DNA from: Gammaproteobacteria bacterium
Lineage (GTDB): Bacteria > Pseudomonadota > Gammaproteobacteria > Natronospirales > REEB76
Reading direction: 5' to 3'
Assembly (NCBI GenBank): GCA_036383255.1
Contig: DASVOS010000004.1
Span: 186,001-250,000, forward strand
Length of the DNA: 64,000 nucleotides
A program made the translations under genes and the position numbers. The notes under the pieces are model-generated. The model saw nothing but the letters and a program-made list of their open reading frames with translations, was not told where the DNA came from and ran no database searches. This document shows, in pieces, positions 34,716 through 43,317 of the stretch; position 1 is the stretch's first letter; each line of letters begins with the position of its first letter.

Positions 34716-37328
34716 TCAGCCGCGCCGGCGCCGCAGACCTAGCACGCCGAGCAGGAGGGGCAACAGGGGCAGCCAGAAACCCCCCAGGAACCCGCCGCCA
34801 CCGCCACCGCCGGTGTTGTTGTTCTGGACGGTGACATTCGTGGTGGCGATGTTGGACAGCTTCACGCCGTCGCTGGCCTGGAACGTGAAGCTGTCCTTGC
34901 CGATGTAGCCCGTGTTCGCGAAATAGGTGAAGCTTCCCCCGCCGAAGCTCAACGCTCCGTGGGTGGCCGGCGACAGCACGGAGAAGCTCAGCCCGTCGCC
35001 GTCCTTGTCGCTGGCATTGAAGGTGCCGCTGAGGGGCTGGGTGCCGTCCCGTATGAAGAACGGGCCGCTCTTCGCCACCGGCGCCGTATCGGCTGCCACC
35101 ACCCCGGGTATCTGCAGCGAGATGTTGAGGTCGTCGCTGCCGCCGTTGATCACCGCCAGGTCCGGCTGGCCGTTCTCGTCGAAGTCAGCCACCGCCACGC
35201 CGCGCGCATCCACTTCCGCGGGGTAGCTGTTGCTGATCAGGCCGCCCTGGCCGTTGCCGAGCAGCACGCCCACGCTGCTGCTGCCCACGCAGGTGGTGAC
35301 CACGTCCGGGTCACCATCGGCATTGAGGTCCGCCACCGCGAGGCTGCTGGGGTTGGTGCAGGTGGAATAGCTGAACGCCGCATCGAAGCGCTTGCCGTGG
35401 CTGCGCAACACGGTGATCCGGCTGTTGCCATAGTCGGCGACGATGATGTCCGGGAAGCCGCTGTGATCGAGATCCGCCAGAGCCGCCCGTACGCCGACAC
35501 CTGCATACACGAAGGAGCTCGCGCCATTCTCGTCGAACGTGACCGGCTGGAGCTTGCCGCCGCCGTCGTTCACGAGGATCGCCACGTTGCTGCCCACCGT
35601 CACCACGTCCGGGATGTGGTCGCGGTTCGCGTCTCCCACCGCCAGCGCGCTGATCACGCCGCCCGCGGCGAAGCTGCGCGGCGCGCCGAAACCGCCGCCG
35701 CCGTGGCCGGGAAGGATACTGACCTTGTTCACCACCGCGTTGGCGACGATCAAGTCCGGCTTGCCGTCGCCGTCCATGTCTTCCACCGCCAGATCCACGG
35801 GGTTGTCGCCCGCGGCGAACTGCCTTGCCGTCTGGAAGCTGCCGTCACCGTTGCCGAGCAGCACGCTCACGGTGCCGTCGCCGTTGTTGGCGCAGACCGC
35901 ATCCAACTTCCCGTCGCCGTCCAGGTCCGCGAGCGCGAGCCGCTGCGGATGGGTGCCGGTGCCGCCGACGCTGAAGACCTGCCGCGCGCGGAGCGTGCCG
36001 TCGCCGTTGCCGAGGCGCACGCCCAGCGTGCCGTCGGCGGAGTCGACCTCCACCACATCGGCATGGCCGTCTCCGTCGAGATCGGCCGCCTTCACATCGC
36101 TAGGGACCGCACCGGTGGCATAGGAACCCTGCAGCGGGAAGCCGCCGCTGCCGTCGTTGTGCAGCACCTGGATGAAGCTGCCCGCAGGGTTGATGGCCAC
36201 GATGTCGGGATTGCCGTCGCCGTCCACGTCGCCGGTGGCGAAGGGCTGGACAGCGAGACCGGAGTTGATGCCGGCAGCGGGGTAGTAGACGCCGGCGTGG
36301 AAACCGCCCTGGCCGTTGCCCTTGAGCACCCGCAGGAGACCGGTGGCGATGCTGCCGGTGAGGAGGTCGAGATGCCCGTCGCCGTCCGCGTCCAACGCCT
36401 GGACATAGCGCGGCTGCGGGCCGGCGGTGAAGGAGCGCGATTGGCCGAAGCGGCCCCTGCCTTCGCCCGGTTCGTAGATCACCGTGGTGCCATTGGGATC
36501 GGTATTGGTGATCACCACGTCCACCTTGCCGTCGCCGTCGAAATCGGCGGCGGCGATCGTCTGCACGGTGCTGGTGGTCGGCGGTCCGCTTATGGTGGTC
36601 GCGGTCTGGGCCGCGAAGGTGCCGTCGCCCTTGTTGCGCAACACGCCGAGGGTGGATTCGCCGGTGTTCGCCACCAGGATGTCCGGACCGTTGTCGTTGA
36701 GGTCGGCGATGGCGACATAGGTCGGGCTGAGGCCGGTCGCGTAGGTCGCCTGCCCCTTGAAGGTGCCGTCGCCCTTGTTGAGCAGCACGCTGACGTCGTT
36801 GTCGGTGAAGTTGGCGGTGACGATGTCGGGGCTTCCGTCGCCGTTCACGTCCGCCACCGCCACCGAGAAGGGGCCGGCGCCGGTCGGGTAGGTCGGCGCG
36901 GGCGTGCCCTTGCCGGTCGTCGCCTGGGCGGCGGTCTGCGCCACGAAGGTACCGTCGCCCTTGCCGATCATCACCATCACGTTGGCGCCGTCGTTGTCCG
37001 CCAGCACCACGTCAGGCTTGCCATCACCGTTCAGGTCCGCCACTGCCAGGGCTACCGGGTTGGCGCCGCCGAAGTAGTAGGAGGTCGGGCTGCTGAACTT
37101 GCCCTTGCCGAGACTGTCGTTGAGCAGCACCGCCATGGTGCCGATCTCGCCGATCTCCACCACATCCAGGTGGCCGTCGCCGTTCACGTCCGCCAGCGCC
37201 ACCGCGCCGGGCGTATCCAGGGTGCCGAAGAAGGGGACCGGGTAGAGGCCATTGGCCCCAGCCAGTCCGCAATAGGCGAGGGCCGCTAGCCCGAGGGCGT
37301 AGCCGGGCAGGTGTCGTCTGCTGTGCAT
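34716..37328 (-). CDS. FG-GAP/VCBS repeat surface protein with GlyGly-CTERM-like tail
   Basis: An 870-residue secreted protein. A signal peptide is followed by about 14 FG-GAP/VCBS units carrying calcium-type D-x-[DN]-x-[DN]-G loops (ADVNGDGHLDVV, ADLNGDGKPDVV, ADFDGDGKVDVV and so on); 14 blades would make two seven-bladed propellers. A cadherin/Ig-like domain follows (about 735-830). The C terminus has a Gly-rich stretch, a hydrophobic segment (WLPLLPLLLGVLGL) and RRRR, as in GlyGly-CTERM sorting signals. Start ATG 37328 has GAGGAA just upstream; TTG 37340 is in frame. Probably adhesin-like or a surface scaffold. Confidence 0.85.
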   Translation of the reverse strand: MHSRRHLPGYALGLAALAYCGLAGANGLYPVPFFGTLDTPGAVALADVNGDGHLDVVEIGEIGTMAVLLNDSLGKGKFSSPTSYYFGGANPVALAVADLNGDGKPDVVLADNDGANVMVMIGKGDGTFVAQTAAQATTGKGTPAPTYPTGAGPFSVAVADVNGDGSPDIVTANFTDNDVSVLLNKGDGTFKGQATYATGLSPTYVAIADLNDNGPDILVANTGESTLGVLRNKGDGTFAAQTATTISGPPTTSTVQTIAAADFDGDGKVDVVITNTDPNGTTVIYEPGEGRGRFGQSRSFTAGPQPRYVQALDADGDGHLDLLTGSIATGLLRVLKGNGQGGFHAGVYYPAAGINSGLAVQPFATGDVDGDGNPDIVAINPAGSFIQVLHNDGSGGFPLQGSYATGAVPSDVKAADLDGDGHADVVEVDSADGTLGVRLGNGDGTLRARQVFSVGGTGTHPQRLALADLDGDGKLDAVCANNGDGTVSVLLGNGDGSFQTARQFAAGDNPVDLAVEDMDGDGKPDLIVANAVVNKVSILPGHGGGGFGAPRSFAAGGVISALAVGDANRDHIPDVVTVGSNVAILVNDGGGKLQPVTFDENGASSFVYAGVGVRAALADLDHSGFPDIIVADYGNSRITVLRSHGKRFDAAFSYSTCTNPSSLAVADLNADGDPDVVTTCVGSSSVGVLLGNGQGGLISNSYPAEVDARGVAVADFDENGQPDLAVINGGSDDLNISLQIPGVVAADTAPVAKSGPFFIRDGTQPLSGTFNASDKDGDGLSFSVLSPATHGALSFGGGSFTYFANTGYIGKDSFTFQASDGVKLSNIATTNVTVQNNNTGGGGGGGFLGGFWLPLLPLLLGVLGLRRRRG

Positions 37329-37422
37329 GCTGTTCCTCAAAAAGACCGGGCGCTTCGACCGCTAGGGTCAGGCCCGACCGGGGGTCTATGGGCGGCGGCG
37401 TGGGTCCTGAAAATGTGGCGTC

Positions 37423-37428
37423 ATTATA
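37423..37428 (-). promoter_or_regulatory. Consensus -10 box upstream of the FG-GAP gene
   Basis: Read on the minus strand this is a perfect TATAAT, about 95 bases before the ATG at 37328. No good -35 is visible 16-18 bases upstream. GC-rich arms CCCCGTCC (37441-37448) and GGACGGGG (37469-37476) form a hairpin between it and the upstream M28 gene and may terminate that gene. Confidence 0.4.
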
Positions 37429-37486
37429 CCCACAGCCCCGCCCCGTCCGGGATGGAACGCCCGGCCGGGGACGGGGATGACAGGCT

Positions 37487-38884
37487 TCAGCCGCCGGGCA
37501 CAGGTGCGGCAGGCACGAACGCGCCGGCCGGGCCCGGGAACACCACCGGGCTCTCGAAGCCCTCGCCCGAGACCGCCGCCACGCCGAAGAACCAGTCGTC
37601 GATGCTCACGTCCTTGAGCACGTAATGCTGCACCGGACCCACGTAACGGCCCGCGTTCCAGCGCGGATCGGTGGTAGCGCGCCAGTGCAGGCGGTAGCCG
37701 GCAGCCCCGGCGGTGGGCTGCCAGTCGAACACCGTATCGGTGCCGCCGGACATGCCTGGTGCCGGGTCCGAGGCGATGGCGACGCCGGCCGGGGGCGCCG
37801 GCGCCCAGGCCAGGGCGGCGAGGGTGACGGCGTTCATGCCCGCCACCTTGGCGAGATAGGGGAAGTCCACGCCCGAGAGCTCATCGCCGTAGCGCAGGCC
37901 GCGCTCCGTGCGCAGGTCCTGGTGCTGGTGGGTGAAGTCCTCGTGGGACTCGGTCACGCGCACCGCGGGATAGCCGAGCGCGTTGAACGCCACGTGGTCG
38001 CCGCCGCGGCCGTAGCGGTCGGTGCGGTACACCAGCATCACGTGCCAGTTCGGGATGTAGCGCTCCGCCAGCGCCTGCATATAGCGCGCCACGTTGCGCG
38101 AGGGCGAGTCCAATTCGCCGCCGTGGTAGCGCCGGTCCTTCGCTTCCTGGGGCGTCTCCAGCGCGCGGGTGCCTTCGGAGAACACCCGCACCGTGGTGTC
38201 GTCGGTCACGCCGTTCTGGCCGCGGCTGTTGCCGACGATGTCGTTGTTGAGGTCCGCCTCCACGTACCACTTGTGGTCCTGGGCGTACTGGGCGATGACC
38301 TTGCCGCCGAACAGGCCCTGCTCCTCGCCGCTGTCCGCCGAATAGACGATGCTGGCGGCGAACTTGTACTTGCTGAGCACGCGCGCCGTCTCCAGGAGCG
38401 CCGCCACGCCGGAGCCGTCGTCGTCGGCGCCGGGGGCATCGGACTTGACGTCCATGACGTCGCTCACGCGCGAGTCCAGGTGCGCGGTCATCACCACGTA
38501 GCGGTCGGGGTCCGTACTGCCCTTCTGGATGGCGACCACGTCCATCACCTCGGCGCCTCCCTTCGGCATGCGCTCGCCGGTGAACACCTGCGAAGGCGTG
38601 ATCACCTCCAGGCAGCCGCCGCAGTCCTTCGAGATGGACTCGAACTGCCCCTGCACCCAGCGGCGCGCGGCGCCGATGCCGCGCTTCTTCGACTGGGTGT
38701 CGGAGAGCGTGTGGCGCGTGCCGAAGCCCACCAGCGTGGTGAGCGTGGCCTTGAGCCTCGCCGGGTCCATGCCCTGGGCGATCTCGCCCAGCACCGGGTG
38801 CTCGTCCGGCGGCGGCGCGAGGTCCGCGGCCAGGGCCGTGCCGCTGAGGAAGAGAGCGAGCAGGAAAGGCAGTCGCTTGAGCAT
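37487..38884 (-). CDS. Exported M28-family zinc peptidase
   Basis: A 465-residue exported protein. The signal peptide is LKRLPFLLALFLSGTALA. Metal and catalytic residues are TAHLDSR, GADDDGSG, DSGEEQGLFGG, DLNNDIVG and TESHEDFTHQHQD. The last 100 residues look like a fibronectin type III-like domain (TVFDWQPTAGAAGYRLHWRA). It is probably a secreted aminopeptidase. GGAGAAAG precedes the ATG. The FG-GAP gene follows on the same strand after 158 bases. Confidence 0.9.
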   Translation of the reverse strand: MLKRLPFLLALFLSGTALAADLAPPPDEHPVLGEIAQGMDPARLKATLTTLVGFGTRHTLSDTQSKKRGIGAARRWVQGQFESISKDCGGCLEVITPSQVFTGERMPKGGAEVMDVVAIQKGSTDPDRYVVMTAHLDSRVSDVMDVKSDAPGADDDGSGVAALLETARVLSKYKFAASIVYSADSGEEQGLFGGKVIAQYAQDHKWYVEADLNNDIVGNSRGQNGVTDDTTVRVFSEGTRALETPQEAKDRRYHGGELDSPSRNVARYMQALAERYIPNWHVMLVYRTDRYGRGGDHVAFNALGYPAVRVTESHEDFTHQHQDLRTERGLRYGDELSGVDFPYLAKVAGMNAVTLAALAWAPAPPAGVAIASDPAPGMSGGTDTVFDWQPTAGAAGYRLHWRATTDPRWNAGRYVGPVQHYVLKDVSIDDWFFGVAAVSGEGFESPVVFPGPAGAFVPAAPVPGG

Positions 38885-39064
38885 GGACTTTCTCCAGGGT
38901 GACGGAGCGAGGGGCTATTCTGGGACGGGACGCTGCCTTTAGGGAATCGCCCAGCCGCCCGGGCATGGGGCGCTTCGGGACGGTGTCCTCTCACCTGGAC
39001 TAAACCCAGGACCCTGTTGAGACGTCCAAGCTGGGAAGACTCGAGACCCGGGCTCTTCAGGTCC

Positions 39065-39115
39065 CAGGCTTGAAATGTCCCAAGCCTGTGTTATAGTAAG
39101 ATAATACAGTAACAC
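39065..39115 (+). promoter_or_regulatory. Promoter and GntR-type operator of the DUF4097 gene
   Basis: -35 is TTGAAA (39070-39075), the spacer is 16 bases, and -10 is TATAGT (39092-39097). GTGTTATAGTAAG begins at 39088 and matches 12 of 13 bases with the operator at 8655-8643 (minus strand). The inverted end TAACAC lies at 39110-39115. A second inverted repeat, CAGGCTTG (39065-39072) with CAAGCCTG (39081-39088), overlaps the -35 box. Confidence 0.68.
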
Positions 39116-39150
39116 GCCCGCCCCGGGCGCCCCCGACAGGAGCCAAGCTC

Positions 39151-40356
39151 ATGCGCATCCCCGCCCTCCTCTGCGCCGCCGTCCTGGCGGCCGCCGCCGC
39201 CGGCCCGGTGGCCGCGGCCCAATCCTTCGAGAAGACCGACACCTACAAGAACCCGGCCATCAAGGCCGGCGGCAGCCTGAGCCTGAGCAACCTGGTCGGC
39301 CACGTCAGCGTCGTGACTGCCGCCGACGGCGTGCTCTCCGTGGACAGCAAGGTGGTCGCGGCCTCCGGCAGCGACGCCGAAGCCCAGGCCCTGGCGGCCA
39401 AGCTCAAGATCGTGCCCCAGGTGGACGGCAACAGCGTGACGCTGCACGCCGAGTACCCGCTGGACGACTACACCGAGTACTACTACCACGGCAACGGCAG
39501 CAACTTCGGCATGAGCACCAGCACCGTGAGCTACGACGGCGAGCGCGTGCGGATCAGCAACGGCACCTTCGGTTCCGGCGCGAACCTGCATGCAGACTTC
39601 GTGGTGCACGTGCCCAAGGGCGTCCACGTGACCGTGGACAACAAGGTGGGCCTGATCGAGGCCAGCGGCGTGAATGCGCCGCTCACCCTGAAGTCCGCAT
39701 CCGGAGACATCAAGGCCGAGAAGGGCAGCGACAGCCTGAGCGGCGACACCGGCTCCGGCGACATCACCGTGACCGACCACAACGGCGCGGTGAAGATGGA
39801 CACCGGTTCCGGCGACATCATCCTCACCCACCAGAAGGGCGGAGACGTGGACGCCGACACGGGCTCGGGCGACGTGAACCTGACCGACGTGGCCGGCACG
39901 CTGACCGCCGACACGGGCTCGGGCGACGTGAACCTGCAGAAATACAGCGGCAACGGCGCCAAGCTCGATACCGGCTCCGGCAGCATCGTGATCCATGACG
40001 CCACCGGCTCCATGAAGCTGGAGGCGGGCTCGGGCGACATCACCGCCACCGGCTTCAAGGCCGGTCAAGTCCTCGAGATCAGCACCGGCAGCGGCAGTGT
40101 GAGCATCGAGGGCGACCTGGGCGACGTGCTGCGCCTCTCCGCCGACGCGGGCAGCGGCGACATCACGATCCGCACCAGCCGCGTGCCCTCGCTGCACATC
40201 ACCGCCACTTCCGACTCGGGCGACGTGGACGTGGACCTGCCCGGCATGCAGAACGTGTCCGCCAAGCATCACTCCATCCGCGCCGACGTGAACGGCGCCA
40301 AGGGCACCGCCGAGCTGGACGCGAGCTCCGGCGACGTGAGCTTCACGAAGAGCTGA
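39151..40356 (+). CDS. Exported DUF4097 beta-solenoid repeat protein
   Basis: A 401-residue exported protein with signal peptide ending near VAAAQ. From about 180 to the end are some ten repeats of 18-20 residues around (D)TGSGD[IV]: SASGDIKA, TGSGDITV, TGSGDIIL, TGSGDVNL twice, TGSGSIVI, AGSGDITA, TGSGSVSI, AGSGDITI, DSGDVDV, SSGDVSF. This is the DUF4097 fold, a right-handed beta-helix. AGGAG precedes the ATG. It shares family and predicted operator with the operon at 8586-1911. A T-run terminator follows at 40385. Confidence 0.9.
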   Translation: MRIPALLCAAVLAAAAAGPVAAAQSFEKTDTYKNPAIKAGGSLSLSNLVGHVSVVTAADGVLSVDSKVVAASGSDAEAQALAAKLKIVPQVDGNSVTLHAEYPLDDYTEYYYHGNGSNFGMSTSTVSYDGERVRISNGTFGSGANLHADFVVHVPKGVHVTVDNKVGLIEASGVNAPLTLKSASGDIKAEKGSDSLSGDTGSGDITVTDHNGAVKMDTGSGDIILTHQKGGDVDADTGSGDVNLTDVAGTLTADTGSGDVNLQKYSGNGAKLDTGSGSIVIHDATGSMKLEAGSGDITATGFKAGQVLEISTGSGSVSIEGDLGDVLRLSADAGSGDITIRTSRVPSLHITATSDSGDVDVDLPGMQNVSAKHHSIRADVNGAKGTAELDASSGDVSFTKS

Positions 40357-40384
40357 CCACCTCCCACCAGTGTGGGTCAGCACG

Positions 40385-40411
40385 GGCCGGCGTTATGCCG
40401 GCCTGTTTTTT
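40385..40411 (+). terminator. Rho-independent terminator of the DUF4097 gene
   Basis: GGCCGGC (40385-40391) pairs with GCCGGCC (40397-40403), loop GTTAT, followed by TG and six Ts (40406-40411). It lies 29 bases after the stop codon. Confidence 0.88.
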
Positions 40412-40420
40412 GATACAAGG

Positions 40421-40485
40421 GTTCGCGGCATCGTCGCGAACGGGCAGGCAGGATGCCTGCCCTGGACATCACGGCGGAGCAGGAT
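40421..40485. repeat. Two-hairpin intergenic repeat, copy 1
   Basis: Hairpin 1 is GTTCGCG (40421-40427) with CGCGAAC (40435-40441). Hairpin 2 abuts it: GGGCAGGCA (40442-40450), loop GGA, TGCCTGCCC (40454-40462). Fifteen bases later comes AGCAGGAT (40478-40485). The same order, spacing and GGA loop occur at 46781-46843. The rest of the gap up to 40644 holds GGATG-containing short repeats and a T-run (40568-40574); no gene is supported there. Confidence 0.65.
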
Positions 40486-40644
40486 GCGTAGCCGGGATGT
40501 ATCAACACCACGCCTCGCTGGAGCGCGGGGATGCGCGACTGCGCAAGCCATCTATGGGCCGGCCCTATTTTTTTGCAGGGTAAGATTTGACGGCAACGGG
40601 CCCGCGGGTCAGATTGGACCCACATCTATATAGAGGCCGCCGCC

Positions 40645-41337
40645 ACGCCCCTCGTCCCCTACATCAGCCTCGCCGAAGCCCGTGCCCGCCAGGAGGCGAT
40701 GCGCGGCCAGGTGGAGCGCCAGGGCAAGCTCCCCTTCGACGCCGTGCGCTACGTGGCGGGGGTGGACTGCGCCTTCCCGGGCGAGCACCAGGGCCGCGTG
40801 ACCCGCGCCGCCGTGGCGGTACTCACGTTCCCCGGCCTGGAGCTGCACGAGTTCACGGTGGTGGAGCGGCCCACGGACTTCCCCTACGTGCCGGGCTTCC
40901 TCTCCTTCCGCGAGGTGCCGGCCATCCTGCTGGCGCTGGAGCAGCTCAAGACCCGGCCCCAGCTCCTGATCGTGGACGGCCAGGGTTATGCACACCCGCG
41001 TGGCTTCGGCATCGCCTGCCACCTGGGGGTGCAGACGGGCCTGCCCGCCATCGGCGCCGGCAAGTCGCGCCTGGTGGGTGAGTTCCACATGCCGGCCACG
41101 GCGGTCGGCTCCCGTTCTCCGCTGACGTACCGCGGCGAGACCGTGGGCACGGTGCTGCGCACCCGCGACGGGGTGAACCCGCTGTTCGTGTCGGTGGGCC
41201 ACAAGCTGGACCTGGACAGCGCGGTCGCCTGGGTACTGGCCTGCACCCGCGGCTACCGCCTGCCCGAGACCACCCGCTGGGCCGACGGCCTGGCCGGGGA
41301 CCCGGGGTTCCGCGCCAGGCCCCGCCGCGCGCGGTAA
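40645..41337 (+). CDS. nfi: Endonuclease V with no standard start codon
   Basis: Endonuclease V cuts DNA one base 3' to deoxyinosine. The catalytic marks are GVDCAF, YVPGFLSFRE, LLIVDGQGYAHPR and IGAGKSRL. The first in-frame ATG is at 40699, but family-like sequence (ISLAEARARQEAMRGQVERQ) begins about 12 codons earlier. The frame is open back to 40591 with no ATG, GTG, TTG or CTG. ACG at 40645 has GAGG eight bases upstream and would give 230 residues, the normal family length. I list that start; 40699 would give 212 residues and lose the first helix. The stop is one base before another ATG at 41339. Confidence 0.8.
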   Translation, partial: TPLVPYISLAEARARQEAMRGQVERQGKLPFDAVRYVAGVDCAFPGEHQGRVTRAAVAVLTFPGLELHEFTVVERPTDFPYVPGFLSFREVPAILLALEQLKTRPQLLIVDGQGYAHPRGFGIACHLGVQTGLPAIGAGKSRLVGEFHMPATAVGSRSPLTYRGETVGTVLRTRDGVNPLFVSVGHKLDLDSAVAWVLACTRGYRLPETTRWADGLAGDPGFRARPRRAR

Positions 41338-41374
41338 GATGCCCGCAGGGGTCCGATGGCATAAGAAAAATCCG

Positions 41375-43261
41375 ATGGCGGCAGGCGACATCAAGTTCAT
41401 CCTCGATTTCGACAGCACCCTGGTGCGCGTCGAGACGCTGGAGATCATGGCCGACCTGGTCCCGGGCGGCGCCAAGCTGCGCGCACGCATCCGCGAGATC
41501 ACCGACGCCGCCATGGGCGGCCACATGCACTTCCAGGACGCGTTGCGCGAGCGTTTGAAGCTCCTGCACATGCACCGCGACCAGCTCACCCAGCTCGGCG
41601 CACAGCTCAGGGAGGAGATCAGTCCCTCCTTCAAGCGCAACCGCGCCTTCCTCGCCGCCAACGCCGCGGACATCCATGTCGTCACGAGCGGCTTCCGCGA
41701 GGTGGTGCTGCCGGTGGTGAAGGGCCTGGGCCTGCGGCCCGAGCAGGTCTACGCGAACACCCTGCACTTCGACGCGGAGGGCTACATCGACGGCGTGGAC
41801 TGGCAGAACCCGCTGGCCACCGACGGCGGCAAGGTGAAGGTGGTGAAAGGCCTCAAGCTCGAGGGCGAAGTGGTGGTGGTCGGCGACGGCTGGAGCGACT
41901 ACGAGATCCTCGCCGCCGGAGCGGCGCAGCGCTTCTACGCCTTCACCGAGAACGTGCAGCGCGAGGAGGTGACCGGCGCCAGCGGTGCGCGGCAGGCGCC
42001 GAGCTTCGACGAGGTGCTGTACGACTGCGGCCTCAGGGCCGCCGTGTCCTACCCCAAGAACCGGCTCAAGGTGCTGCTGCTGGAGGGCATCCATCCCGAG
42101 GCGGTGGCGGCCTTCGAGCGCGAGGGCTATGCGGTGGAGTCATTGAAGGGCAGCCCGCCCTCCGGCGAGCTGGCCCAGCGCCTGGCGGACGTGGCGATCC
42201 TCGGCATCCGCTCCAAGACCCAGCTGGACGCGCCGGCGCTCGCGGCCGCGAAGCGCCTCCTGGCGGTCGGCGCGTTCTGCATCGGCACCAACCAGATCGA
42301 CCTGCCGGAATGCGAGCGGCGCGGCGTGGCGGTGTTCAACGCGCCCTTCAGCAACACCCGCTCGGTGGTGGAGCTGGCCCTCGCCGAGCTGATCCTGCTC
42401 ATGCGCGGCATCCCGGCGAAGATGCGCATGATGGATGCCGGCACCTGGGACAAGTCCGCCCAGGGCGCCCACGAGGTGCGCGGCAAGCGCCTCGGCATCG
42501 TCGGCTACGGCAACATCGGCATGCAGCTCTCGGTGCTCGCCGAGTCCATGGGCATGCAGGTCTGCTTCTACGACGTGGCCGAGAAGCTCGCCCTCGGCAC
42601 CGCCCAGCGCTGCAACAGCCTGGAAGAGCTCCTCGAGACCAGCGACGCGGTGACCGTGCACGTGGACGGGCGCCGCGAGAACGCCGGCCTCATCGGCCCG
42701 CGCGAGTTCGCGCGCATGAAGGAAGGTTCGGTGTTCCTGAACCTCTCCCGCGGGCACGTGGTGGACCTCGTCTCGCTGCGCAGCCACCTCCTGTCCGGGC
42801 ACCTGGCCGGCGCGGCGGTGGACGTGTTCCCGGACGAGCCCCACGGGAACGGCGAGCGCTTCGAGCACCCGTTGCGGGACGTCCCGGAGGCGCTGCTCAC
42901 CCCGCACATCGGCGGCAGCACCCTGGAAGCACAGCACGATATCGGCCGGTTCGTGAGCGGACGCATCATCGACTACATCAACACCGGCAGCACCGAGAAC
43001 TGCGTGAACTTCCCCGCCATCCGCCTGCCGCCCCAGGAGAAGGCGCACCGCCTCATCCATCTGCACGAGAACGTGCCCGGCATCCTGGCGCGCATCAACC
43101 AGGCTTTGGCCGCCGCCGGCGCCAACATCACCGGCCAATACCTCAAGACCAACGAGCGCATCGGCTACGTGATCACCGACATCGACAGCCACTACTCCGA
43201 GTCGCTGCTGGACGAGATCCGGGGCATCCCGCACACCTTGAGATTCAGGGTGCTTTACTGA
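41375..43261 (+). CDS. Fused phosphoserine phosphatase-phosphoglycerate dehydrogenase
   Basis: A 628-residue fusion. Residues 1-225 are a HAD phosphatase of the SerB type: nucleophile DFDST (11-15), SGF, a lysine in GGKVKVVKG and VGDGWSDYE. Residues about 228-628 are an E. coli-type SerA: FCIGTNQIDLPEC, NAPFSNTRSVVELALAEL, NAD motif GYGNIG, catalytic LSRGHVVD, FPDEP and TPHIGGS, then a C-terminal ACT domain (HENVPGILARINQALAAAG). It would carry the first and last steps of serine synthesis. ATG 41375 starts the HAD fold; 41339 is an alternative. Confidence 0.9.
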   Translation: MAAGDIKFILDFDSTLVRVETLEIMADLVPGGAKLRARIREITDAAMGGHMHFQDALRERLKLLHMHRDQLTQLGAQLREEISPSFKRNRAFLAANAADIHVVTSGFREVVLPVVKGLGLRPEQVYANTLHFDAEGYIDGVDWQNPLATDGGKVKVVKGLKLEGEVVVVGDGWSDYEILAAGAAQRFYAFTENVQREEVTGASGARQAPSFDEVLYDCGLRAAVSYPKNRLKVLLLEGIHPEAVAAFEREGYAVESLKGSPPSGELAQRLADVAILGIRSKTQLDAPALAAAKRLLAVGAFCIGTNQIDLPECERRGVAVFNAPFSNTRSVVELALAELILLMRGIPAKMRMMDAGTWDKSAQGAHEVRGKRLGIVGYGNIGMQLSVLAESMGMQVCFYDVAEKLALGTAQRCNSLEELLETSDAVTVHVDGRRENAGLIGPREFARMKEGSVFLNLSRGHVVDLVSLRSHLLSGHLAGAAVDVFPDEPHGNGERFEHPLRDVPEALLTPHIGGSTLEAQHDIGRFVSGRIIDYINTGSTENCVNFPAIRLPPQEKAHRLIHLHENVPGILARINQALAAAGANITGQYLKTNERIGYVITDIDSHYSESLLDEIRGIPHTLRFRVLY

Positions 43262-43317
43262 GCCCGCGGCAGGCGTATGCTGGAGTCAGGCCCGCAGAGG
43301 CCATAGGGGAGAACCAC

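Noticed and set aside
34959-37289. A 776-residue open frame on the plus strand opposite the FG-GAP gene
   Set aside because: It is rich in His, Val and Arg, shows no domain, and mirrors the codon pattern of the real gene. It is an antisense frame typical of GC-rich DNA.
34716-37328. Regular DNA repeats across 2.6 kb
   Set aside because: They are the coding repeats of FG-GAP units, not satellite or CRISPR DNA.
39700-40300. Repeated GGCTCCGGCGAC-like units resembling a direct-repeat array
   Set aside because: They encode the TGSGD solenoid repeats of the DUF4097 protein. Spacers are coding and similar, so this is not a CRISPR array.
40370-40633. An 87-codon frame between the DUF4097 and endonuclease V genes
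   Set aside because: It crosses the terminator and both hairpins of the intergenic repeat and has no homology or ribosome site.
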